This document shows, piece by piece, positions 26,645-35,024 of a stretch of 64,000 nucleotides of DNA. Positions within the stretch are counted from its first letter, which is position 1. Each line of letters opens with the position of its first letter. Position numbers and translations under genes: made by a program. This stretch comes from JAPHTQ01 sp050302275 (lineage in GTDB: Bacteria; Pseudomonadota; Gammaproteobacteria; Thiohalomonadales; Thiohalomonadaceae), in the NCBI GenBank assembly GCA_050302275.1, contig JBNLAT010000009.1, positions 1-64,000 of the forward strand, in the 5' to 3' direction. The notes beneath the pieces were generated by a model. That model saw only the letters and a program-made list of their open reading frames with translations, was not told where the DNA came from and searched no databases.

Positions 26645-29332
26645 ATGATCAACATTGACCTGAAGTCATTGGTAGGAAAACTTAACGACTCATGCCGTAC
26701 ATCTCTTGAAGGTGCCGCAGGGCTCTGTATGGCTCGCACACACTACAATGTTGAGGTAGAACACTGGTTACTCAAGCTTCTGGAGAGCTCGGATAACGAC
26801 ATAACTGCTATCCTGGAAAAGTTCGATATCAATCCTGGTCAACTCGTCGCTGATCTTAATAAAGAACTTGATAAAATTAAATCTGGTAATACTCGGGCAC
26901 CTGCCTTGTCACCTACTGTGGTCGATCTGGCTAAGAATGCCTGGATACTTGCATCTGTCGAATACAGTCACCCACAGGCCACATCTGCACATATCCTGGG
27001 TGCATTAATGATGGACGAAAGTCTGAGACGTTCGACTGAAGCCTCTTCAGGTGAACTGAAGAAAATCGTCCCTGAGTCATTACGCGCCCTACTCCCCAGC
27101 ATTGTCGGAAGTACAAGTGAGTCTATAAGTGCCGGAATTGGTAACACCTATAGTACTGAAGGCACAGCCTCTGCACATCCCAGCAACACACCATCACTTG
27201 ATCAGTTCACAATTAATCTTACAGAAGCTGCGAAGCAGGGAAAGATTGATCCCGTACTTGGGCGTGATGAAGAAGTCAGACAAATTATTGATATCCTCAT
27301 TCGCCGCCGACAGAATAACCCTATTCTCACTGGTGAGGCTGGTGTTGGCAAAACTGCTGTTGTCGAAGGATTTGCTTTACGAATCGCTTCTGGTGATGTA
27401 CCAGAACCACTCAAGGGCGTCATAGTACGCAGCCTGGATCTCGGACTACTCCAGGCTGGCGCTAGCGTTAAGGGCGAGTTTGAGAATCGATTGAAATCTG
27501 TTATTGCTGAAGTCAAGGCATCGCCTGTCCCAATCATCATGTTTATCGATGAGGCGCATACAATGATAGGCGCAGGTGGTAAAGAGGGACAGGGCGATGC
27601 AGCTAATCTGCTCAAACCCGCTCTTGCCAGAGGTGAACTACGCACAATTGCTGCCACGACATGGGCTGAGTACAAAAAGTATTTTGAGCGTGATCCTGCC
27701 CTCACCCGTCGTTTTCAGGTTGTTAAAATAGAAGAACCGGATATCAGTAAAGCTATCGATATGATGCGCTCAATTTCAGTGATGCTTGCCAATCATCATG
27801 GCGTACGAATTATGGACGAAGCAATCGTTGACTCTGTTAAGTTATCTAGCCGTTATATCACAGCACGCCAATTACCAGACAAGTCTGTTAGCTTACTCGA
27901 TACCGCATGTGCTCGTGTCGCCTTAAGCCAAAGCGCCACCCCATCTGCAATTGAAGATACACGCCGTCGTATCACACAATGTGAAGCTAACATTTCATCA
28001 TTGGAACGTGAAAATGCAACCCTCGGTAACTGTGAAGCACGTATTGAGGAACTCAAGGCGGAACAGTCACAACTGGAAACCGAATTGAAAAAGCAGCAAG
28101 AACAGTGGGATAAGGAAAAAGAAAAAGTTGAACAGATACATGCTCTGCAGAAAAAAATAGAAGATGATTTTAATGCCCAGAAAATACCTGATGAAGAAGC
28201 CAAGAAGGAAGATGCGCCGCAGCTTCTATCGGACAAGGAACGAGACAAAATAAAGGCTGAAATCCATAAATTAATGAGTGAATTGACCCAATTGCAGGGT
28301 GAAAATCCCATGATAGAGGTCAATGTAGATAGTCAGGCCATTGCCGAGGTTGTCGCGAACTGGACAGGTATCCCTGTGGGTAAAATGGTGTCTGATGAAA
28401 TTAACACCGTACTCAACCTGAAAGATGTTCTGGGTGATCGAGTCATCGGCCAACAGCATGCCCTTGATGCAGTCGCCCAGGCAATCCGTACATCACGGGC
28501 AGGTCTGACTGACCCACGTAAACCTATTGGGGTTTTCTTTATGGTCGGCCCGAGCGGTGTTGGTAAGACCGAAACAGCTCTCGCCCTGTCGGATCTCCTC
28601 TATGGTGGTGAGCAAAACATCACCGTAATCAATATGTCGGAATTCAAGGAAGAACATAAAGTTTCCATGTTGCTCGGTTCACCTCCCGGGTATGTTGGGT
28701 ATGGTGAAGGCGGTGTTCTTACAGAAGCCGTGCGTCGCAAACCCTATAGTGTAGTGTTACTGGACGAGATGGAAAAAGCGCATCCTGGCGTACAGGATAT
28801 TTTCTACAATCTGTTCGACAAAGGTACCATCAGAGACGGCGAAGGACGGGATATAGATTTCAGAAATACTGTAATTATTATGACTTCGAATGCAGGTGAG
28901 GAACATATACGTGCCATGTGCGCCAGCAGTGAAGAATTACCGGAACCTGATATTCTTCTCGACAACTTCCGTCCTCAACTACTGAAATACTTCAAGCCAG
29001 CATTCCTGGGACGCAGTACCGTAATCCCTTACTACCCACTTGGCGATGAAGATCTCATGAAAATTTGCAAGATCAACATGAGTCGCATCAACAAACGGGT
29101 TATGGAACATTACAATGCTGACTTTAGCTATGATGATGATGTCATGTTGCATATTGTTGCACGAAGCCAGGAAGTCGATACGGGTGCTCGGAATATCGAG
29201 AACATACTCACCCGCACCATGCTTCCTGAAATGGCATCAGAGTGCCTATCCCGTATGGCGGCAAATGAAACAATAACCAAGATTCATGTTGGCGTTGATG
29301 AGGAAGGACAGTTCAGCTATCAAATTAGCTAA
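26645..29332 (+). CDS. clpV: T6SS sheath-recycling AAA+ ATPase TssH/ClpV
   Basis: An 895-aa Hsp100 protein. The N-domain (~1-160) resembles ClpV rather than ClpB. AAA1 has Walker A GEAGVGKTAVVEG and Walker B IIMFIDEAHTMIGAGG. A coiled middle domain (~430-530) follows, and AAA2 has GPSGVGKTETALALS and VVLLDEMEKAHPG. ClpV disassembles contracted TssB/TssC sheath in the cytosol. It is last gene of the core T6SS arm. After it come 234 bp without a gene, containing only short imperfect hairpins. Confidence 0.96.
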   Translation: MINIDLKSLVGKLNDSCRTSLEGAAGLCMARTHYNVEVEHWLLKLLESSDNDITAILEKFDINPGQLVADLNKELDKIKSGNTRAPALSPTVVDLAKNAWILASVEYSHPQATSAHILGALMMDESLRRSTEASSGELKKIVPESLRALLPSIVGSTSESISAGIGNTYSTEGTASAHPSNTPSLDQFTINLTEAAKQGKIDPVLGRDEEVRQIIDILIRRRQNNPILTGEAGVGKTAVVEGFALRIASGDVPEPLKGVIVRSLDLGLLQAGASVKGEFENRLKSVIAEVKASPVPIIMFIDEAHTMIGAGGKEGQGDAANLLKPALARGELRTIAATTWAEYKKYFERDPALTRRFQVVKIEEPDISKAIDMMRSISVMLANHHGVRIMDEAIVDSVKLSSRYITARQLPDKSVSLLDTACARVALSQSATPSAIEDTRRRITQCEANISSLERENATLGNCEARIEELKAEQSQLETELKKQQEQWDKEKEKVEQIHALQKKIEDDFNAQKIPDEEAKKEDAPQLLSDKERDKIKAEIHKLMSELTQLQGENPMIEVNVDSQAIAEVVANWTGIPVGKMVSDEINTVLNLKDVLGDRVIGQQHALDAVAQAIRTSRAGLTDPRKPIGVFFMVGPSGVGKTETALALSDLLYGGEQNITVINMSEFKEEHKVSMLLGSPPGYVGYGEGGVLTEAVRRKPYSVVLLDEMEKAHPGVQDIFYNLFDKGTIRDGEGRDIDFRNTVIIMTSNAGEEHIRAMCASSEELPEPDILLDNFRPQLLKYFKPAFLGRSTVIPYYPLGDEDLMKICKINMSRINKRVMEHYNADFSYDDDVMLHIVARSQEVDTGARNIENILTRTMLPEMASECLSRMAANETITKIHVGVDEEGQFSYQIS

Positions 29333-29566
29333 CGATTTGGCACAGGGACGTGCCATTCCCCCTAATGGGCTTAACTGAGATGCGAATCGCGTACAACGAG
29401 CCAGGAAATAGAATTAATTATTCATAGATATCAATAAGTTATATATTTGATGTAGGTTTTGTTCGACAATATTAACAACATAAGCAAATCATGAAATTCC
29501 GTTACCATTAGAGTAGAATGGTGACGTAATCGATTAACATGGAAGACACCAGTAGGCAGGAATTCG

Positions 29567-31729
29567 ATGCTCATTCGTCAGTTAGTTAAAGATCACTTTG
29601 GACAACAATATAAAATCCAGACTCGCACAGATACTTCTGTGCACGATCGCGTAAAACCAGAGCAATTTTATAGTGAGATCCAGGCAAGTCGTTTCATCGG
29701 GAATTTGGTTGTTCCCGTTGGTTTCTGGAAGAACCTCTATTACTCCACAGCCCTTTCAGAGAAGCCTGCTCGTAACGATTCGGAAATTACGGCACATATC
29801 GCTACACTATTCATCAGCGGCAAAATCAAAGCCTACAAGGTTGATATCTCCTCACATACCGATCATCCACCATCAAAGCGTACTATCACTGATGGGAAAA
29901 AGAACCGGCATATTTTCCTGCCTGCAAGTGCTTTACTGATAAGCAAATCTAGTGACGTCATCACATTCAACAGCAAAACAGAAGCTCACAAGTATCTGGC
30001 AGCACTTTCACCAGATAAAGCTTCGCTACAGACTATGGTTCATGAACTCAAGTTACCCAGTCCCAAGAATAAAGATGACCATAATGAGCTGATGGAAATT
30101 ATTGCTACAGGCATGGCCAGTGGTGATGTTGTCATTACAGTCGATAACTTTTCATCTCCACCCGCCCCATCAGAAACATCCATCGAGCCATCACAAAGTA
30201 CAGCTGTGAAATCTGTAGGTCTTGGCCCCGCAGCAGCGGCAAGCAGTAATGCTACTCCAGTAGAGAAAAAAGAACATGTATGCTCCCTGAGTAAAATGAC
30301 CCTATCGTGCAAACATGGTCGTGAAGCTATCCTTGACCCGGCAGCGCCGCTTGATAAAAAAACTGGCGTAGCAAAAGTCCCCTATCTCGCAGTTACCTCT
30401 GCCCCACAAAGTTCAGATCGAGCATCGCAGGAGTTAATTACTGCAAAAATCACTGTTGATGATAAGTGTCCAAGCCACACACAAGCACCATATAGCATCA
30501 GCAGTGATACGATTAGCCTGGTCGGCGAAAACTTCGGTGACATCATCAAGTTCTATAGTCCGGGTGAAGAACTTGATTTGGCAACAAAGTTCTACAAATA
30601 TATCTGGCTTCCATCAATTAAGCCTATAAGCTATAAAGTCTACCCCCCAACATTTTGTGACATGTCGAAATTTGATGGAAAAGCACAGAGTACCCGTGTC
30701 GATGTATATCCTGAAATCTCATGGGATATCGGACTTGAAATAGGCTTTGGCCAGATTACGGCAGCAGACGAATCGCCATCAGATAACACGGCTTCCAAGA
30801 ATAACGTCATCGAAAGAAAGATCGATCAGGAAGTGTTTTCCATTACAGGGAAAGCCAAGTGCACCAATGGCTCAAACACCATTGACTATGTAGCCGACTT
30901 TAAAAATAAATTTGGCACTTTAGAACAGGAAATAACAAATCAGAACGCGCTTCTTTCTAAGGTCTTTGGGAAATTCCAGGAAGGTGATAATCATAGTGTA
31001 ACGATCGACCTTCCTAAAATGGCATTTAATGGGACAAGTTCTATAGCAGAAAAAAGTGGAAGCCCTGATGTCGATATTAAATGGGACTACAACATCAAAG
31101 CAGACCCACTAATTGGTATAAAAGCTGAAGTCGATGTATTACCTATGCTTCTCAGAAGTAGTCAATGGGGCAAGCTTTTTCTGCCATTACTGAGTGAGTT
31201 AAAAGAGGGTTATGCTACCCCTGGTGGAAAGGCAGGAATTCAGTTAGAAGCTAGTGTAATACTCTCTATTGAAGGAAAAGTTGAATTCGATCTTTCTTTT
31301 ACTGATTCCACATTTGTCCATGATGAAAAAACCGATTTGCGCTCACTGAAATTTGACGTTCCATTCAAATGCAAAGGCAAACTCAAGGGTAAAGGACACC
31401 TTCTAATATTATCAGCCGAACTTGGTGTATCAGCCGAACTCAATTCTGGCTTCGCATATGAAATGTTAATGGGCGCCGATTCGACAGGCATATACAGAAG
31501 CAGCATTTTACACTTTCACGGCCTGGTATTTGAAATTAAAGCCTATATAGAAGGAAAAAGAGAGGCCAGTGGACAAGAGAAAAAATATGGGAACAATCCA
31601 TTTGGTCAAAGTCTAACACGCAAAAATAGTGGCTCGACTGGGGCACGAAAAGAATTCAACAATAAATGGACATGGATAGAAAAAGACGAAATCGAGTTTA
31701 GTAAGGAATATATTGTAAGCAATGGATAA
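29567..31729 (+). CDS. Unrecognised 720-aa protein, candidate T6SS effector
   Basis: I do not recognise a family. No signal peptide is visible. Residues 1-180 are a mixed N-terminal domain (FIGNLVVPVGFWKNLYY), followed by an Ala/Ser/Pro linker (~195-240). A Cys/His-containing stretch, HVCSLSKMTLSCKHGREAI, lies at ~243-262. A long beta-rich part follows, with repeated strand patterns such as IKAEVDVLPML, KVEFDLSFTD and KAYIEGKREA. The final ~45 residues are basic and Trp-containing. It lies 234 bp after clpV on the same strand and overlaps the following exported protein by 8 bp. Position, lack of a signal, linker and coupled partner suggest a T6SS cargo or effector, but no catalytic motif was identified. 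Confidence 0.5.
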   Translation: MLIRQLVKDHFGQQYKIQTRTDTSVHDRVKPEQFYSEIQASRFIGNLVVPVGFWKNLYYSTALSEKPARNDSEITAHIATLFISGKIKAYKVDISSHTDHPPSKRTITDGKKNRHIFLPASALLISKSSDVITFNSKTEAHKYLAALSPDKASLQTMVHELKLPSPKNKDDHNELMEIIATGMASGDVVITVDNFSSPPAPSETSIEPSQSTAVKSVGLGPAAAASSNATPVEKKEHVCSLSKMTLSCKHGREAILDPAAPLDKKTGVAKVPYLAVTSAPQSSDRASQELITAKITVDDKCPSHTQAPYSISSDTISLVGENFGDIIKFYSPGEELDLATKFYKYIWLPSIKPISYKVYPPTFCDMSKFDGKAQSTRVDVYPEISWDIGLEIGFGQITAADESPSDNTASKNNVIERKIDQEVFSITGKAKCTNGSNTIDYVADFKNKFGTLEQEITNQNALLSKVFGKFQEGDNHSVTIDLPKMAFNGTSSIAEKSGSPDVDIKWDYNIKADPLIGIKAEVDVLPMLLRSSQWGKLFLPLLSELKEGYATPGGKAGIQLEASVILSIEGKVEFDLSFTDSTFVHDEKTDLRSLKFDVPFKCKGKLKGKGHLLILSAELGVSAELNSGFAYEMLMGADSTGIYRSSILHFHGLVFEIKAYIEGKREASGQEKKYGNNPFGQSLTRKNSGSTGARKEFNNKWTWIEKDEIEFSKEYIVSNG

Positions 31730-32723
31730 ATCTATCGTAGCCTTGTATCTGATATTCACCATCATACTGACCATGGGAGCTTTAAACGTGAACACTGCGG
31801 AAAGTGGCACTATCAATTACTCATTGTATCAAAAACCGTATTTCACTATTGAATTCACTGCCCAAAGAATGGGAGTGAATATAAGGCTCAATGATATCCC
31901 TGTTTATGATGTTGACAATAGCGGGTTTATGACGCTTGAACTTCCTGCCAACGAATACATGATAAATGGAAAAAACGAATTAACTGTCATCACCTATCCA
32001 TTATTTGATGATGAGGATGAGCAAACAAATGAGTACATCGACGGTTCAACCCTGAATGTAGGGTTATACGTCAGAGAGGATGAGGATAATTCAAATACAA
32101 GGAAATTAATAAGTCGTGTAGAAATCACACCCGGCAATGCATATACCATTGGGGAACATGAGGTTGCAAAGTACACCAATCAATCAACCGGCACACCAAT
32201 ATCAGTTACCAAAGATGCATCAGTATTGGATTATCCAGGATATGGAGTATATAAGAAGCAGGTAGCAACAACATGGCACATCGATAATATAGAAACAAAG
32301 TTACCTCGTTGGCAATGGCAGGATGGTGACATCATCAAAAATGATGAAAGTCACTATAACACCCTCCTACACGCGTATGAAGCGCTACATAAGGCACTGT
32401 CAGACAAGGATCTAAATCTAGTAAAAAGCATTTCTTCTAATAGATCAAAAGAACTTGCAACTGCATACTATCTAGGTAGCGAAGATGCTGGCTTTGAATA
32501 TTCAGCACTTGGCAAAGATATGTATTCCGATACAGCTTCACTATATGAACAACTTTATCTGGATTACACAAAGTTCGAGATTATTGGGAATGGGAAATTA
32601 GCGCGCATTTTCAGTGGCGCCCATTTTCAGCCAATATTATATGGAAATTACGATACCGGACAAATATATAAATATCAGTTTATGTGGTATCTTAAAAATG
32701 GCAAATGGATACTAATACGATAA
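31722..32723 (+). CDS. Exported protein coupled to the 720-aa gene, candidate immunity protein
   Basis: A 333-aa protein with an N-terminal hydrophobic signal (KSIVALYLIFTIILTMGA, about 3-20), so probably periplasmic or inner-membrane anchored. Residues ~28-120 look like a small beta domain (FTAQRMGVNIRLNDIPVYDV). The C-terminal half is helical then beta, ending YQFMWYLKNGKWILIR, reminiscent of NTF2-like tails. No family is recognised. The start lies inside the end of the 720-aa gene (8-bp overlap), so the two are made together. A decayed copy of its 5' part follows at 32767-32928. Tandem partner copies are typical of immunity genes, but that role is inferred. Confidence 0.5.
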   Translation: MDKSIVALYLIFTIILTMGALNVNTAESGTINYSLYQKPYFTIEFTAQRMGVNIRLNDIPVYDVDNSGFMTLELPANEYMINGKNELTVITYPLFDDEDEQTNEYIDGSTLNVGLYVREDEDNSNTRKLISRVEITPGNAYTIGEHEVAKYTNQSTGTPISVTKDASVLDYPGYGVYKKQVATTWHIDNIETKLPRWQWQDGDIIKNDESHYNTLLHAYEALHKALSDKDLNLVKSISSNRSKELATAYYLGSEDAGFEYSALGKDMYSDTASLYEQLYLDYTKFEIIGNGKLARIFSGAHFQPILYGNYDTGQIYKYQFMWYLKNGKWILIR

Positions 32724-32766
32724 TCCCAAAGTCGAAAATGCGCTACCGTTCAAGGTGAGTGGTAAT

Positions 32767-32928
32767 GTATATGATGAGTGAAATAAACGCATCCTTGATG
32801 ATTTGATTTACTTTTATATTAATAACAGTAATCTTGCATGTGGATAACGTGGAAAGTACCACCATTAATTACTCATCATATCAAAACGTATTTCACTATC
32901 GAGTACGTTGCCCAAAGAATGGGAGTGA
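32767..32928 (+). pseudogene. Decayed copy of the 5' end of the candidate immunity gene
   Basis: The stretch from about 32850 to 32928 closely matches the region encoding residues ~25-47 of the gene at 31722. Shared words are ATTAATTACTCAT, GTATTTCACTAT and GCCCAAAGAATGGGAGTGA. A base is missing in the A/C run before CGTATTTCAC, which shifts the frame. Upstream, a weaker match covers the signal-peptide part. Identity stops abruptly after 32928. This is a truncated, frameshifted duplicate with no continuing open frame. Confidence 0.75.
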
Positions 32929-33389
32929 GGGAACTTAGTACGCGAATTGAAGCACTCTCGTACACCATAAAATCAGGTCAGTGATCCGTGGCATACCCAA
33001 CGAAATAAACCCCCAAATGATACGGCAAAAGAAGTCTTTATCCAGCTGCTCAAGTGAGTACGAGTGGGTGGACAGTGGTGATCGCTAGTGAATTTTACCT
33101 TTTCTGAAGGATTCTCCCGGCCAGTATATGTGGCGACAATTATGGTCGCTTTAGACCGGCATAAGGTGCTCAGCAAAGTAGAGGAAAATCTGCGCAATAC
33201 TACGCCGATGGCCGTCAAAATCGACGAAGATCCTGGTATCCAGATATACCTAGAAAAACAATAAGGAATAGCTAGTCAAGAATCTACACTGCACGGTACA
33301 TAGAATTATAACTAATTGATTAGTATCGATAAAAATGATATAAATGCTCTCCTTGGCGCGCCTTCTGGCGCATAACATAACCCTATGGA
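32929..33389. other. Degenerate spacer with gene fragments
   Basis: No intact gene. Plus-strand frames are broken every 20-40 codons. The longest meaningful one runs from GTG 33088 to TAA 33264 (58 codons) and ends in IDEDPGIQIYLEKQ. It reads like the tail of a larger protein, with no ribosome-binding site in front. The interval also precedes the TPR operon and should hold its promoter. It looks like debris from gene turnover at the end of the T6SS locus. Confidence 0.45.
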
Positions 33390-33416
33390 TTGTCGGTTAC
33401 TTCTACGGCCAGCTAC

Positions 33417-35024
33417 ATGGACTTTTTATACATAGACGTATGCTTTCAGGTCGTAGCAAAGCGTGCGCTGCTTATCTTTGGTTGCGTGCTTGTTCTTGCA
33501 CACCCCTCCCCCAGTTTCGCTGAAGATCACCTGTTGGACGATATCAACCAACTCGACAGTGAATTCAGGAAAGTCTCTGCCAGCTATTATAAATCCTCTG
33601 CCAACGCATCAACTGATAAACGCTCCCGATTTAGCCGCATTTCTAAATTGCACGCCAGAGTAAAAGAGTTAACAGTCCACGCTGACGACATATCAGCGAT
33701 ACAGCTGCTCTATCAAAACAAAGGGCTGGTACTCAATAATATTGATGACAGAGCTGTATTTACATTCATTGAACTTTTGTTGAGAAACAATGAGTGGCAT
33801 ATGGCTGAAGAACTTTTTTCCGCCATAAAAGATGAAGGCGACCGTTCGCTACTGTCAACAGCAAACTTCCTGTTTGCCAGATACTACACCGACAGGCATG
33901 AATGGAAAAACGCCGACGCATTACTAAACGGGATCTTCTCCGAACTTCCTGTTGAGGATGCCGCTTATGCGTACTTGCTAAAGGGTGTTGCTCTTCAAAA
34001 TCTGAAGCAACATCGTAAAGCAATCGTCTTTTATAAAAAAATACCAGCATCGTCTCGCTACTATCGCGAAGCACAGCTAAATATTGCTGTGGCCAGTATT
34101 CGACAGGGATGGTGGACAGATGCAAATCTCATTATAAAAAAGGTTACCGCTGACACGCCTAAAGGCATCAGCCAGAATGAAACCATTAACCGACTTCATT
34201 TGGTACTTGGTTATGCCCTACTTCAGCGTGAGTATTACCGTAATGCCCGTGACGAATTCAGAAAAATAACACTCGATAGCAGATATGCTAATCGCGCACT
34301 GTTGGGTATTGGTTTGACAGCCGCAAACCAGGAAGACTTTGTGGGTGGATTGAATGCGCTATCCATTTTAAAAAACAAAAACACCTATGATCTGTCTGTT
34401 GACGAGTCCTATCTATTACTTCCCTACGTGTACGACAAACTCAAACAGTCTACGACTGTAAGTACGAGTTATACAGAGGCGATGACTCACTATAATAATC
34501 GCATCAATTCACTGAATAACATTATCTCCAGGCATGTTTCATTTACCGCAAACCAATATAACGACAACACATCAACTTTACTTATCTCCGACAACAACCT
34601 TGACTACGGGCAGAAATATCCCGATTCATTTATAAAGAATTACCGCCTACTCCTGAAATTCGGAAACAGCACAGCCACACTCAGCTTGACCAATCAAATT
34701 AACAACCTGCTAAAAAGTTATGACCGTACCTATCAGAAAATTGTGTCGGACTTGATTGAACAACGTATCGGATATCTAAAGAGCTATCTAAATCAGTCAC
34801 GTTATGGGTTGGCCAAGTTCTTTGATAGTAATCGAGAAGATAAGTCACCCAATCAAGATACATCGGCCAATATCGGTAGCGATCAAGAAACTACAGAAAT
34901 CAACCAGCCTACTGATGATACTGTTGCCTCTCCTAGCGATGAAAGCAATAGTACGAGCTTAAACGATACTGACTCAGAAAACAGGAACAGTGACTCAGTG
35001 GTTGGTGAGACGAACCATGAATAA
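33417..35024 (+). CDS. Exported TPR-type protein
   Basis: About 535 aa from ATG 33417; an in-frame TTG at 33390 would add nine residues and neither start has a strong ribosome-binding site. A hydrophobic signal (ALLIFGCVLVLAHPSPSFAED) precedes helical repeats (~70-350) of TPR-like type, including AYLLKGVALQNLKQHRKAIVFYKKI and LLGIGLTAANQEDFVGGLNAL. The C-terminal ~60 residues are Ser/Asp/Thr-rich and disordered. It is first of four co-directional genes for exported proteins. Related TPR proteins occur beside ExbB/ExbD/AgmX genes in other proteobacteria, so a link to the operon at 2.6-5.2 kb is likely. Confidence 0.65.
   Translation: MDFLYIDVCFQVVAKRALLIFGCVLVLAHPSPSFAEDHLLDDINQLDSEFRKVSASYYKSSANASTDKRSRFSRISKLHARVKELTVHADDISAIQLLYQNKGLVLNNIDDRAVFTFIELLLRNNEWHMAEELFSAIKDEGDRSLLSTANFLFARYYTDRHEWKNADALLNGIFSELPVEDAAYAYLLKGVALQNLKQHRKAIVFYKKIPASSRYYREAQLNIAVASIRQGWWTDANLIIKKVTADTPKGISQNETINRLHLVLGYALLQREYYRNARDEFRKITLDSRYANRALLGIGLTAANQEDFVGGLNALSILKNKNTYDLSVDESYLLLPYVYDKLKQSTTVSTSYTEAMTHYNNRINSLNNIISRHVSFTANQYNDNTSTLLISDNNLDYGQKYPDSFIKNYRLLLKFGNSTATLSLTNQINNLLKSYDRTYQKIVSDLIEQRIGYLKSYLNQSRYGLAKFFDSNREDKSPNQDTSANIGSDQETTEINQPTDDTVASPSDESNSTSLNDTDSENRNSDSVVGETNHE

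Noticed and set aside
29338..29355. Hairpin TGGCAC/GTGCCA directly after clpV as a terminator
   Set aside because: Only a 6-bp stem followed by TTCCCCCT rather than a T-run; an overlapping alternative fold exists, so it is not called.
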